DNA from: Callaeas wilsoni
Lineage: Eukaryota > Chordata > Aves > Passeriformes > Callaeidae
Direction of reading: 5' to 3'
NCBI GenBank assembly: GCA_013398955.1
Contig: VWPU01012282.1
Coordinates: 124,001-188,000, forward strand
DNA length: 64,000 bases
Under the pieces are notes generated by a model, which saw only the letters and a program-made list of their open reading frames with translations, did no database searches and was not told the origin of the DNA. Below are positions 47,131-59,996 of the stretch, one piece after another. Every line of letters begins with the position of its first letter. The first letter of the stretch is position 1. Position numbers and translations under genes: made by a program.

Positions 47131-50100
47131 TTTCAGTCTTTCAAGACACAAAACTGCAGAAATGTGTATTCAAGAGGGATGTTTGAAATGGCATGCAGGA
47201 GCTAAAGCCTGTTAACAAATAATGAAACGAAGGTTTAAATCCCATAAATCTCACTCAGTTTCTTTTAATGTTTATAAACTGTTTACTGAAATAATGGTGT
47301 TTCTGTTTAGCAATGAACACAACAGTGAGATACTTCTTCTTTAGGGGAAAATCTAAAAGGTAATGCCTTTTTCCTAATAAGATTTGTACTTAGTTATGGC
47401 ATAGCACTGCTGATGTTGAAGGTTTAAAGCTGAGTAACCATAAGATTTTATTAATGTTTAGTGACAGTCTGCCTAGTGGAAAGGATGGAATTGATGGATA
47501 GTCATGCTTTTTTACACCGCTTATTCAGTGACTCCATTATCTCTGTGAGCACAGAATAAGGCTGTCTGTTAGGCACACATAAGAAGCCCAAGTTTTTCCA
47601 GCACCAAAAGAGATCCTACAGTAATTTCATTCTGTACACTCAGTCCTCATTTCTCACATCAGAGGAGTTTAAGGCATAGAAATAATCGGGTTTGTTGTGG
47701 TTTTTTTAAAGTCAGATTAATTCCCTAATTCTCAATTCACCTAACATGAACAAAGACTTGTGCTGACACAGCACAAAGGAGGGAGGTGCTGGAGGAGGGA
47801 AGGAAGAAAAATAAAAGTCAACAGGCACTGAGACATAGCACTTTGTACCGTGAAACTACTGCTCAAATCAGGAGCAGCTTAATTTCTCTAGAGTAGGGAA
47901 TGAGCAGCAGATGTAATTACTGCCTGTAAGTACAAACACTCCCTCACTCCCTGCCTTGGAGAGGCTGAGGTGCTGCTGGCCATTTAAGACAATTCAGAGT
48001 TCCCTTGCCAGAGTAAACAGTTACATCCAATAACATCTCTCACTTCTTCTCCCTTTTTGAGAGGAGTTTGTTTTTTAACATACATCATTCCAGTGATCTG
48101 GTTTCCATCAGGGCCTTGCAAAGGTGGAGACAGAACTAAATGCGCTGCAAACTGTGGAGCAGGCATAGAAAAGCCTCTAGTTAAAATGTGGCCTACGGGC
48201 TGGTGTAGCTACAGGAACTAATCGAGGATGGTGGCTGCTGGAGCAAGCATCTCAAACCTTCTCCACTAAAAACCACTTTGTGACAACCTACATTTCCAGC
48301 TTTTTTTCAATTGTGGTCAGAAACTCTTTACTATTTTTATTTAAATATTTCTGTTTGCAGACCTAAGCAGATTTAATGTCCTCACCTACTGAACAGACCT
48401 GGTTTCACCCCAAGAGGGAAAATCTGCTGGGCACACAGAAATGTATCCCAAGGGCACACACCTTCTCAAATGTGTTTGGTAATATGCCTCCTGTAACCTA
48501 GTTCAGAGCACTCGTGTTCTCATCTCTTCCTCGCTTACTGAATTTTTCTATCCAAGCCTCAACAACGCTGATTCAAACATAGGTAAAATATGATCCTAAA
48601 CTATGCAAGATTACATCAATTTTACTTACTGCACTTCTGAGGCCTGTAAAAAAACCTACTTGCTGTTGTCCAAGTGGAAATTTCCACTCATGTCATAGTT
48701 TGCTAAAGCATATGATCATTTTTAGATTTGAGCAAATAGTTTTCATGCTCTAGGACTAGAATGAGGCATATTTGCTCCATTTGTATTTGAAAGGCTAATT
48801 CATTAGCACATTACGCCTACATCAAAACATTCATCCTCAGAGGTGCTAAAAAGTCATCTGTCAGTTTTCTAGAACTTTTAGTTCTATATTATCTTTACCC
48901 ATATTACAAGAAAATTTTCTTTCAAGCCAAAAAATATATCTGTGTTTAGCTGAATTTTCATGAAACCAGTATATCCTTCTCTCTGCATCTTAACTATATC
49001 TTAATTCTTAAACGGACAGATTGGGATGACCCTTCAGCTTGTAATTCCACAGATGCCAATGTAGTCACAGTGCCCCGGCACTGTGGTGCAAGACTCTTCT
49101 CATGTACTGGTCAACACGTAAAGGACATAAGGATAATGCTTTCAAAAGAGAAAACACAGACATGGCTGAAGGGGGACACAGAGGAAACTCCCCATCCACT
49201 GCTGATACTTCAGGCTCCACAAATAATTCTGCTTTCTCTCTAGAACGCAGTTACATGCTTAGCTCTCAGTTACGTCCTTCTTTCCTTCTTCCCTTTATGC
49301 TCAGATTCTTAAGGGAACAATAAATATTCCTGAGAATATTTCTATTCTCATTTAACCAATTAAATTCTCTAGCTGATGTGCCATCCAGAGACCTACACAT
49401 ACTCACTTAACAGTAAATCAGTAGCAGTATTAAAGTATTTTTCTATAAGAATAACTAGATCCACACATGGGTTCCTAATGAAGAGAATTTTCTAAATACT
49501 TTTATTTTACCTTGGTTTGCTTTATCATCACTGTAAGCTGCAGCAGGCTTTACGAGCCTGAAGGACAGGTGAGCAAGCAGAAAGCAGATAAAAGGCACTT
49601 TTTGAACACGTCATTTCTGGCAGCATGGCAGACGGAGGTTGATCTGAGCAGTTAGTCAGATCAACACACAGAGCTGCGTGTGGCTCTCCTAGGCAGCCTG
49701 CAGGACAGCCTTGTGCAGCTGCTCTGCAGGAGGCAGGGAGGAAGCAGAAGAGACCAGGACTGCTCCCAACACCCTCAAAATGGCAGCTACAGGAAGGAAA
49801 AGGAAATGGACTAGAGGAAAAGAAGGCTGCAGTTATGTTCAAAGTTACATGGAAGTTTGAAACTGAGAACAAGCAGTTTTATTTAATATAGTAGTAGAGA
49901 GCCAGCCACTGGGATTTCAAAAGAGGAATTATGTCTCTGTGTCAATAGAAGGAATATTATTCTGGTAGCTTCATTTTCTAAGAATAGAAGGGGTAAGGGA
50001 TTGGGGGCCTGTTTGTGATAATAAATTCAGAGCTCACATCTAACACAATTCAGTTTAATAGACAATACCAAAAATATTTCTCTCCCCATTCAGCATAATT

Positions 50101-51618
50101 GCAGTATATTTAGCTACTGAATGTACTTATTGATCCTGCCTCTTCCCCTCACTTGCCCTTATGTCCACAGATGATAAAAATCTTTTCTTTCCAATTCTTC
50201 CTTAAGTGAGAAAAAGTATTTGCTATTGAAGATGCTACCACCAGTATTGCTTTTCTTTAATCATGGAGGGACATTCAGCTGAACCCTTAACAATTGAATT
50301 TCACAGTGTTTACATAAAAGAGGATGTGGATACAATTCATTTCTGTGTGTTGTAAAGACAGTGGGTTTTATTCTGCAAAATGCAGCACATTTCCATATTT
50401 ATCATTGTAAGCATAGAATTGCTTAAAGGCAGCACATCTTTAATTAATTTTTACTGCAGTGTGAAAAGAATCCTAAATCATTAATCATCTTCCTTTCACT
50501 ATATACTGAAAGAAAATTTTCCTGTCTTGTTCCATACACAGACATGCACACACACAGAGGATATCTTGTTGAACCTGACTTTCCAACACATTGGTTACAA
50601 ACTGAGCCCCTTTTAACCTCTTGATCTAAGCAGATGTATCCATCAGAGAGTAGTGCTCTGGTGATGCTGAGTTAGAGTTGCCAGTGCTCAGCCAGCAACT
50701 TCTTCCAGAGCCTTACCCAGTTTCAACAGGAACAGATGCTAGATTGAATTTAAAATCTAATGTTTATTTTCCCACTGATTCTTTTTAGCTTTCATTCACC
50801 TTCCCTAACTGGCTGACAATTTTTTCCTCCAACCATCCTCCTGTCGTCTATTATTTTGCATTACAAGAGGTGAATAAATAGCTTTCTGCTTGAGAGGGCA
50901 GTTGTATTTCTTCCACATATGTATTTTTTCCCTACATAAATGTCAGCATATAAGATGTTACACTTAGTAGTCTCCAGTAGGGTCACTTACATGAGTACAC
51001 CTTATCATTCAATCTGCTGCCTAAACGAAGCCTGGCAAATCAACTTCTTATACATACCAAACATTTTATGAGTATTAACTAACCAGCCATTACTGGTCCC
51101 ATCCAAAGGTTGAAATATTGAAGAAAGAGAGAGAAGACATTATGTCTCTGAAATACTTCTACAACTCAAGATTCTAAAGACTTTCTTAGGGAACTGGTGA
51201 ATTTTACAGGGTTTGACAAGTAAGTGTTTGGTGGTCAAATTAAAATTTGACCTATACAAGGAATTCAGGATCACAGGCAGACAGATCCAGATGCATACAC
51301 TGAAATTTCATAGTGCCAAAATTTAGCATGTATCAATTTTCAATCCTTAAAAGAACACCAGTCTTCTTATTAATCTGAAGGACAATCCTTATATTTTCCT
51401 TTTTTCCCTTTTTTTTAAGGTTCCCAGGGTACCAAGTACGTACTAAAATTGTACTGTTCTTGACAAGCATGAGATATTAACTAACTTTACCATATATACT
51501 TTAGCATGATCAGAATCAGAAAGGAAGCATCTTTTTGCCCAAGTCATGCAAGTGTGGTCTTATGTAGGGAAGGAAGTTTATGTCAAACCTTTGTGAAAAA
51601 TCAGCCTGTGCTGATTTT

Positions 51619-51728
51619 CACAGAATCACAAAATAAGCCGAGTTGGAAGAGACCCACAAGGATCATTGACTCCCAGCCCTGCACAGCACCATCCCCAAGA
51701 GTCACACCATGTACCCAAGAGTGTTTTA
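51619..51728 (-). mobile_element. CR1 LINE 3' end fragment
   Basis: Reverse-complement CR1 tail. It starts with the terminal repeat 'cacagaatcacaaaata', then 'gttggaagagacccacaagg', 'atcattgactcccagccct' and 'agtcacaccatgtacccaag'. The 'acccacaaggatcat' variant marks another CR1 subfamily than the 30.4 and 40.0 kb copies. The overlapping plus-strand frame at 51506-51781 is repeat-derived. Confidence 0.88.
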
Positions 51729-54700
51729 TACCTAGGGTAAGAAATTTTTACCCATCACAGACTTACAGGCAATCCAGCTGAGGAGGGTAGCCCATATCAT
51801 GAGCCACTTGATCCACAGTTCCTACAAGACAATATGGAGAGATTCAGTTTCACATCAAAGCCAGCTGAATATGTTGTTCTGATGATTTACGGCAAAAGAA
51901 AATAAATCTCCTTAATGCTAACATATAAATAGTCTTCATTTTTATGTTGCAACTCAGTGCTTTGCTATATTTTAACATTTTATACTTGCATTTTTTATTA
52001 ACTCAGCATTTTCCTTACTTTTCAACCAAATTCAGTATATAAATTAGTGCCAACAGATTTTAATATCACACTGGGTAAGAATTTCTATTTTCAGGTATCA
52101 TTAGCACTCTTGCTTCAAAAAGATCTTCTGAACCACAAAGGGAAATTCTGAAAACCATCTTTTGAGTAGGTTCACAGTTGTCTCTAACACACACGTTACA
52201 CTCACATTTAATATTTTAGGACCAAATATCAGAGGAACTGTTTCAGTGGTGACACACAGATTGAGACTACACAACTTTCAGCTAGCATACAGACTGTGGT
52301 AGATTTTAGCTTTTCTTTCTCATCACTTCTTTCTCATAGCTTCTATCTATATATAACTGTCCACAAAGGCTACTTTTACAAGGTGATACACCTTCTGTGA
52401 AGGCAGCTCTTGAAAAGAGGATCTATGTGATCTTGGCATGTGAAATGGATTAGAAATATATTTAAGCAGATGATTCTTTCTCTGTATATTATGGCTTTAT
52501 GATGGCTTTCTTCAAACAAGCATGCTTCTGGTTTTGTTTGAAAGTTGAAAAGTATACATTTTTATATTTTTTTCTTTCTCCATGATGGTAGTATTCTTTT
52601 ACATATATATGCATATTCTTTTTATATATATGCATACAGAATGTATTGTTTATTCAAAGTACATTTTTTATATATTTAGACAAAAACAGTTCAAATAGAT
52701 TACCGTAAAATTTCTCCTTTATTACAAAAAATAATGCCCTGTATGTGAATAGAATTAGACAAAAGTCATCTCCATTTGGTAGTTAGGGGCAGATCATTGT
52801 TTAGCTTCATTTAATTGAGATCAAAATAAGAATAACCACATCATATGGAACCTCAGATCAGATCATCTCTGTGTCGTTTAACATAATGCTTTATGTCCAA
52901 ACTCCACATCTTAAAGCCAGTACATCACTTAATTAAGTAAAGCATACGAGGTCCTGAAGATGAAAGTTCCAGGAGCTGTCTGAAATTATAGAACACAGCT
53001 TTGAAGTGTAATAGAACAAATAAGAGATCATAAACAGGAAAAAAAAATCCACTTAAATAGTGTCACGGAATGGGTCAGCTCAGCAGGAAGTATCATTTGT
53101 CTGCGAGACAATTTAAACCCTGCTTGCATTGCTTATGTTCAAGCATTGATGATTTAAAAGATTCTTCTGTGCCTTAGATTTCTATAGCACTTCTTACAAA
53201 ACTGCCTCAAAACCAAAGAAAAGTATTTTAAAAATGCTAAATATACTTTCATGTTGGAGGCTTAAGAATAACCCATTTAGGTCTGTTGTAGCAAGTGCAG
53301 CAACTGGCACAGCAATAGCCTGGGTGTTATTCTCAGCTCTGATATTTTGCCAGTTCTTTTGACTTTTACCCAAGAAAAGTTTAAATCATTTTAATGAATT
53401 CCCAAAATCCTTAATGTGGCATGTAGTAGAACTGCTTGTGATTTAGCAACATGCAGATTTTGAAATAAATTTGATTTAAAACATGTACAAGTAACAAAAT
53501 ATAGTTTAATTATTTTTCTCTGCTCTTGCTTTGGTGTGAGGCTTTTTTTTTTCAGAGAAATTTTTTTGTCTTTCATAAAAGAAATGCTTGAAGCTTTTAC
53601 ATGATTTATTATCTACATTATACTAGTATGTAGCATAAAAGATGAGAATAACTTTTCCAGTCAGAAAACAGAATACGCATAAACCACGAGACAGGTTCAA
53701 TTCAATAGAGTAACAAGAATACCAGAACAGTCAAACAACTTTTTTTGTGCATTTTGTGAATTTTAAACAGTTTGTAGATAAAGATACGCTTGATGAAGCA
53801 TAATCAAAGATGACTGAAATCTACTACTTTAAATAATATAGTACATGTAGTTTACTTTTTAATCAGGAGTATTATTTTCCCCTCAGTGTGAAACATAAAC
53901 TTAGAGGACAGAAATATAATAACACCTATTACAAGTTGGAGTTGGAGGAGGAAGCAGAAGAAAAACAATCTGACCAAGCAAAGAATAACTGAACTTTGAA
54001 ACAAGAAAAGATATCTTTCTCAACATCTCTTATGGAATAGGTAGTAAAGGACAGAAGACAGAAACTTCAGTTATAGTTCAGAGTTCTTTCAGAAGGTTGT
54101 CATCATAGGTACTAACCCAGGTAAAGTGGGGCTCTTTTAAGAAGTTCTCTTCAAATCTAAAAATCTAATCATGACACAAAGGACTTAATTATTTACTTTT
54201 AGTATGACAGAGGACATGTACTTTTAATCTTGGAGATTTTAATGGGCTAGTCAGTCTGTCTCAGCCCTAACAAAGTCTCTAAGTTTATGGCAGTCATTTT
54301 ACATACCACAAATTCATCCTCTCAACATCAGGTTATTGTCCTTACCTTAGGTTTTCTATCCATGTTTTGATGGAAGGGAAATTAAACTTGTGATATTCCA
54401 GACGTGAAACACTGACATTGAAAGGGAAGAACACATGTTTTTACTCCCAAATCATGTCATATTCAGTCAATCAGGGCTTAAAATCTCCATGGTCTACCAA
54501 TAATAACGAACAGGCACATGTTAGTGGAGCTGCTCCAAAAAGAGTCTCTGAAGACTCTCAGCCACCAGAGCCAGCATTCTGAAGGGGCATTAAGTCCTCT
54601 CCAGTAACAACAGGACTGTTGTAGGTGCAGTGTCATGGGAAGGGAGCAAATAGAATACCACAAAATTTATAGGATAATCTCTCTTCCTTATCTCCTCTGT

Positions 54701-56172
54701 CTCTTTTTCTGATTTAAATGGGAGTTATGATGACATGACAAATTTATGAAGAAATATAAGGGAGATACAGGAAAAAGGACTGCTGCCCTCATTTCATGGA
54801 TGACTTGTTCCACAGAAAGAACATCTCTCATTGTCTCAACTCAAGGCACATCAGATGATTTTGAAATAATCATACAAGAGCAAGATAAGGCTGTTTTGGC
54901 AAATATGTTGCAGGAAATAAGGAAAGGTACGTGAGCTAACAATAGCAATTTAGGAGGTTTAGGAAGGAGCTGCCTGAGGTTTAAAAGTTGACAGTTCCAT
55001 TAAATACTAAAACAAGCGCTGCAAAGAAAAGGATTTTCAAAGTCATTAATTATTTTTATGCTTCATCAGGAAAGAAAAACATTACCCACAAACTTTATTT
55101 CTTGCTAAACCTAGCAAGCTCTATGATTAGTGAATAGATTGATACAAAACAATTGATTATGCAGAATCTGCACAGACCATGAAGCAACCTCAGCCTCAAC
55201 CTAAAAATAGACACAAGGAGCCAGCCATCAGGTCAGCACGTTTTAACTTGATGACCTTTTGCCCTGCTTCCCATATCTTGCTCTGAGGACTGAAGAGCTT
55301 CCATTTTAGGAAAGGCTACATCTCTTTGATACTACAAGTTGCTTCAGTGTTTCCAGTCTAACATCTGTGGGAATAAAGCTTCAGAGGGTCTGCAAATAAA
55401 GGGGATGTTCAAGGCTATAAGGGCAAATGAGAATGAAACAAAAGTGAATTTCTTCTTTATTTTTTTTCTCTTTGTGGAGGAGTTGGAGGAATCGAGTGAC
55501 AGAAGTCATATTTACAGTCAGTCTGTTTTATAATCTTGGATTGGCATTACTAAATATTTGAAATTATTTCATAAATATTTATTCTGAATGGATGCTTACA
55601 CTTCACTGACATCATGGCCTTGTTCAAAGCCTGAAGGGCTGCACTGGATGAAGATAAAGGAATTGTTTAGTGCTTATTATTTATGCACAAATTTTGCTGG
55701 ATTAGGACCTTGAAGACACAACAGTTTCTCTAACTATTTTTCTTTCTTAACTTCTCACAACTTAATACCATCTCTTATTCTTGTTCATGTGGTAAGAAGT
55801 ATTTTTGCCATAGGAATATTGCATTGAAGAGGTAGGCTTAGAATTCTAAATAGGAGTTACTTTAATTTTTAATCCATGTTCACCACCAATCTATTCAGCA
55901 TCTGTAAAAACTGGCTCTCTCTTTTCTTTTTTTTCAACCAGAAGCAGCTCAGTACGATGTAACTTACACCACTGCAGCAGGATTGTCTTCAAAAAGCCAC
56001 CAGCCCGGTTCAGCAACTTCTCTGACAACTCCTTTTTCAGTTCTTAAATGAATTACACAAGAGTGAGAAATACAAAGTGGCGTGCATCCCTGCCCCCATT
56101 TTCTATAAAACACTTTTTTTTCTGATGTCAGATTTAGAGGAATTAATAGCAGAGATAACATTTCATAACTAT
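51729..56172. other. AT-rich unique sequence
   Basis: No repeat family is recognised. It holds the candidate exon at 54816-54926 and a TATATGCATA-rich duplication at 52601-52636. Confidence 0.5.
54816..54926 (+). other. Candidate internal coding exon, 111 bp, phase 1-1
   Basis: Acceptor 'tggatgacttgttccacag' and donor 'ggaaag/gtacgt' enclose exactly 111 bp. One frame is open throughout, entering and leaving in phase 1, so inclusion or skipping keeps frame. The peptide starts ERTSLIVSTQG, has the acidic TSDDFEIIIQEQDKAV, and ends LANMLQEIRK, consistent with an amphipathic helix. Joined to the next candidate (59326-59504), the shared codon is GAA and the frame continues to a stop. Only about one in three random exon pairs are phase-compatible, so this is supportive but weak. 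I do not recognise the protein, and an upstream exon ending in phase 1 was not found. Confidence 0.25.
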
Positions 56173-56177
56173 GCCAT
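56173..56177. repeat. Target-site duplication, left copy (GCCAT)
   Basis: Five bases directly left of the LTR start, identical to 56784-56788. Confidence 0.85.
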
Positions 56178-56457
56178 TGTCCTGGGTTGCAGTGTATTCT
56201 ATTACCATCTTCAGGAGCTGTTAAAACTAGGTGGGGCTGTGTCCTTGCCTCCTCTCTCTGGACTATCTGCTGTTAATTGGCCAGCTGTCGAAACCAGGTG
56301 GGGCAGCGTTCCTTATCTCTCCCATGACCCATCCTCCCTCTAGGGGGGATATCTCCTGTTAATGGCCCATCTAGTCTCCCCACATTGACTGATAATATTA
56401 CATCCTCCCATTGTGAGATGCTCTGCCCAGAGGGAGGACCCAAGCATCCCATCCTGG

Positions 56458-56464
56458 ATATAAG
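56458..56464 (+). promoter_or_regulatory. TATA box of the ERVL LTR
   Basis: ATATAAG in the phrase 'cctggatataagcta', about 270 bp before the LTR's ATTAAA signal, at the usual U3 end position. Confidence 0.7.
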
Positions 56465-56726
56465 CTAAGATTTCGAACACCAGAGTCAGCCCTTACCTAC
56501 TGGATTCCCAGAGGACAAGAGCTACCACTGGACCTTCAGGTGACGACCAGACCTTTTCTACAGGATCACTGCGTCAACAGGACTATCTTCAGCAGAACTC
56601 TGGAGGGCTGCAGCCACCATTTTATTGGACTGCTACCAACCCCCGACCTGACAGGGTGTCAGGTTGTATCCTGACTCTGTCAGTGGTTTCTTTTTTTGTA
56701 CTATTGCATTTATTTTAGTTTTTCCT

Positions 56727-56732
56727 ATTAAA
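56727..56732 (+). terminator. Poly(A) signal of the ERVL LTR
   Basis: ATTAAA in the T-rich context 'tttttcctattaaattgt', near the LTR's 3' end. Confidence 0.65.
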
Positions 56733-56783
56733 TTGTACTTCTGACTTGGAGTTTCTCACTGGTTTTGCTTTCAAACCAGCACA

Positions 56784-56788
56784 GCCAT
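56784..56788. repeat. Target-site duplication, right copy (GCCAT)
   Basis: Five bases directly right of the LTR end, identical to 56173-56177. Confidence 0.85.
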
Positions 56789-58957
56789 CATATCCATGAG
56801 AATAAAATCCTAATACTTAAACCATTCTATTTGAAATTCAGCACTAATTACTTGCCAAAATGCCGATACCAGTTAGTTAATGAATTGTGCAAAATGGCCA
56901 CTCACTAAACCTAACTGATCTTTAAGATCTAATTCAGCTATGCCCAGTTTCAAGTCCAGTGCTGTCACTGGTAGTCTACAAAACATATGCTGCTACACGT
57001 TTGCTCTCCTACAATCTACTTCTTCCCATTCCTTGATCTTGGCATCCTTCTATGACTCCTGAGATGTTCTTTTTCATCCATTGAGTGTATCTTTTTTTTA
57101 CCAGAATATCAATAAACAAAATTTAAATCTTACAGAATGTTAATTCTACCTTATCCATATGAAGAATAAGGAACTATTTCCTAAGGGAATAACTGGACTT
57201 CCTGATACACACTCACAAGTGTTTTACTTAACTACAAGTTGCTCATGCCATTGCAGAAATCTCTGAGTCAAGTTGCAAAGAAAGAAGTTTCTCAAGTCCA
57301 TAACAATCCTCTGGACAAAATCTTGCCTGGGAATATAAAATTACACCTCCAGATAATTGAACATATTTTTTAAAATTTCTTGCAGCAAGAAATGCATAGT
57401 CTAATGATACACCTTTTTTTTTTTCCTCATACTGAATCTTTTTACTTGCTAATTGGTTGGAGTAAATTATACATTATATGATATCTTAGCATTTCTTTTA
57501 TGCACAGAAGCTGATATTTTTTCTTGAAATATCACCCCCTGCATAACAAAATGTTTAAATGTGCTTAAAGCTAAGCACAAACTTAGTCCCTTTAGAGTGA
57601 ACAAAACTAGTCCCATGCTACGATCATGCATCTGTTCAAGTACAGTGAGGCATGAAGACAATATAGTTGAAGGAAATTATTTCCATTATTCATTTAGATA
57701 TGCTAAAACAAATGGACATAAAAGAATCTTTAAAAAATCATTGTTTTCTTAAGATAACTTTGGAGATCTGTGATAGCTGTACCTTTAACTCCATTATGAT
57801 GCCTCCTGAATCTCAATCTTTTTTATTAATGCTCCATTCTTCATTTTGCAAGACATGTTTAACACAATAAACAAGAGGGTCTGTAAAAGCCTGACTACTG
57901 GAAGTAGTTCTGGTGAATTCTGCAGAGGGGTTTGACACATGCAGCTCACAAGGCAGTGCAGGTGTAACCAAGCCAAACGGTGGAATGGGGCTCTGAACGC
58001 TGAGAGCCACATCTGCTCCTCCTGGTTCTGGCAGCAGCAAGCAGGACAGGAGCAGCACCATCCTCACCTCACCCGGGGTGCTGTGAAAGACAAAACTATG
58101 TTCTGTGTTAATGCACAGCTAAACAACTGCCCCGCTCTGCAGCACACATCGTCTCTGCAGCAGACTGTGGCCTTCAGCCCTGTGCCAGAGTGGATCCAGC
58201 TGGGCTTTGGACAGAGGGGAGGATTAGAGCCTGCTGTGCATTTGATGTGGCGAGCAGCATGAAAGGAAGAGGAAAGGTGCTAGTCCAGTAAAGGAGAACA
58301 TGGAATTTTCTCCTTGATAATCAAAGCCTAAGGCATATGTCCTCAAAGGATGCTGCTGTGTAATGAAGACCTTCCTATCATTTTTCTGGTCAGATCTCAG
58401 CATGCCAAAGTATGCAGACCTCGAGAGGCTGCTGAATCCAAATTCCTCAACTTACTTATGAGGAGGAAGTGCATGGAATAAGAAGAGTTGCAGACAATAC
58501 ACAGAAAAAATCACCTTTCGTTATTACCTCCCACTCCTCTCATAGCAAGAAGCAGTGATCACCAGTGTCCACTAATTCTGTTGCTGAAGCATTAAATCTA
58601 TGGGCTACCCTTTATTCACAATTTAATAGAATTCCACATGACTTGTTGGAGGAATGCTATGTAAATACATTTAGGTATTAATATGTTGCCTTTACAGAGA
58701 GACACTCTCCTAGACATTATTCTTGGTAAGCCTAGAAAGCATTCTGTGGTCACTCATTCAAAACAATAAAAAACAATTCTGAAAACCACATGTGCCAGTT
58801 TTGCACCCCAAGACACCACAATAGGTACAAGGAACAATCTTGATTAGATGGGTATTATTGTTTTTAATGAACGGTGGGCAACATCACTGTTTCTAGCTGT
58901 ATTGATAAATAACAGCTTTTGTGTAAAATTTATAATCATGCAGAGGAAGAAAGTATT
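56789..58957. other. Unique sequence, no gene assigned
   Basis: 57880-58270 is GC-richer with overlapping open frames on both strands (up to 107 codons) but no product or splice layout that I trust. Confidence 0.5.
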
Positions 58958-59091
58958 GTCCACCTATTAGCCAACACCTCTAAACCTAATTTTGAACAAA
59001 TCGTAGAAAATTATTAGATGAAAAGTCCACCTATTAGCCAACACCTCTAAACCTAATTTTGAACAAATAGTAGAAAATTATTAGACAAAAA
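58958..59091. repeat. Tandem duplication, two 67-bp copies
   Basis: Copy 1 is 58958-59024 and copy 2 is 59025-59091. Both start GTCCACCTATTAGCCAACAC and differ at only a few positions (one C/A change and small differences near the right end). The near identity indicates a recent duplication by slippage or unequal exchange. Confidence 0.95.
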
Positions 59092-59325
59092 GTACTTTAT
59101 CAATGTGCTTTTATTTCCTATAACACTACTTTTGTTTGCTGAGCTTGCTGTCTATAAACAAATTATAATGTTCAGTTTTGATTTAAACAGTGCTAACATT
59201 TCTGCATTTACTGCAATAATACTGTGTGAGCCATAACACCGTAAAGTAACCCATAAAAGCAATTTTTTCTCTATATGATATTGATTTTTAAATAAATTAG
59301 TAAAGTTTGTGTTTATTCCTTGCAG

Positions 59326-59504
59326 AAAGCAAAAACAAAAGTAGAATTAATAAAACTACACTTACAGCTTTTTCAAACTTATCTGAAACAGAACACCAGT
59401 TATGTGAACAGTTTTTTGGATACATCCTTAAAGCCCACAGAATAGTTTCACACCTTCACAAAGTGCTGCAGGAAGGAACATATCACATTCTTAGCAAAAC
59501 CTAG
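59326..59504 (+). other. Candidate terminal coding exon, unproven
   Basis: Acceptor 'gtgtttattccttgcag' is followed by 59 open codons, entered in phase 1, to a TAG at 59502-59504. The peptide is helical in appearance, with SETEHQLCEQFFGYILKAHR and ending HILSKT. It is phase-compatible with the candidate exon at 54816-54926, which would lie 4.4 kb upstream across a GT-AG intron. An AATAAA is present about 560 nt downstream (near 60064). I recognise no family. The alternative is a chance open frame. Confidence 0.25.
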
Positions 59505-59960
59505 GACTTCTAAACATACAAGTTAGAACTTAAAGTTGAAAAAGGAATACTTTAAAGTAAATACTTTGCTGGTGTGTGAAGCTTCATTAAGAATGGGAAT
59601 ACTTTCTTTCCAGTATTATATTTCCGACCAGTTTCACTGAACTTTCTAGAAATCACACCGTATTTATTTTTTCTGATGTGCTTATGGACCCAGAGTGCCA
59701 AACATATTGAGTCAAACACAATTTGTTTCCTGATTCTCCAAATCACAGTTAACAGGAAAAGAATATCAGAGAAAATGGGGTCCTGCTCTTTTTCTGAGCC
59801 TGATTCCTGTGTCTGACACTAAGGAGAGGCAGAGACAATTTTTATCGTGCTAACTGACTTCTCATCTATCACTGATGGAGAAGTCGCTGTAGAATGGATT
59901 AAGCAGTTCATTCTGAGTGACATAAGGAATGGAAATTCCTTCCAAGAAGTATTTTTAAGG

Positions 59961-59996
59961 AAAAAAAAAAAAAAACAAAAAACAAAAACAAAAAAA
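59961..59996. repeat. A-rich simple repeat
   Basis: A15 run followed by C-interrupted A-runs. No source retrocopy recognised. Confidence 0.9.

Larger units (their letters stand above)
40238..51618. other. Long unique stretch with a few doubtful ancient LINE fragments
   Basis: No gene is recognised. It includes the exon-like or open-frame signals at 43217-43582 and 45708-45922 (minus strand) and two very decayed CR1-like pieces (40930-41130, 43780-44020). Open frames at 40872-41234 and 44558-44890 (plus, 110-120 codons) show no domain and are within chance expectation. 46600-47130 and 50380-50520 are TE-free blocks that read like non-coding conserved sequence. Confidence 0.5.
56178..56783 (+). 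mobile_element. Solo LTR, ERVL type
   Basis: A 606-bp LTR with near-inverted ends (TGTCCTGGGTT at the left, AAACCAGCACA at the right) and an exact 5-bp flanking duplication GCCAT, the size expected for class III (ERVL) integration. Internal landmarks match the passerine ERVL LTR family I remember: 'ttctattaccatcttcagga', 'gttaaaactaggtggggctg', 'gatgctctgcccagaggg', 'tcccatcctggatataagc', 'tctggagggctgcagccacc' and 'cagggtgtcaggttgtatc'. A TATA box lies at 56458-56464 and an ATTAAA poly(A) signal at 56727-56732, giving the U3-R-U5 order on the plus strand. No internal viral sequence flanks it, so it is a solo LTR left by recombination between two LTRs. The intact duplication suggests it is younger than the other LTRs here. 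Confidence 0.92.

Noticed and set aside
51506..51781. 91-codon plus-strand frame
   Set aside because: Most of it is a reverse-oriented CR1 tail.
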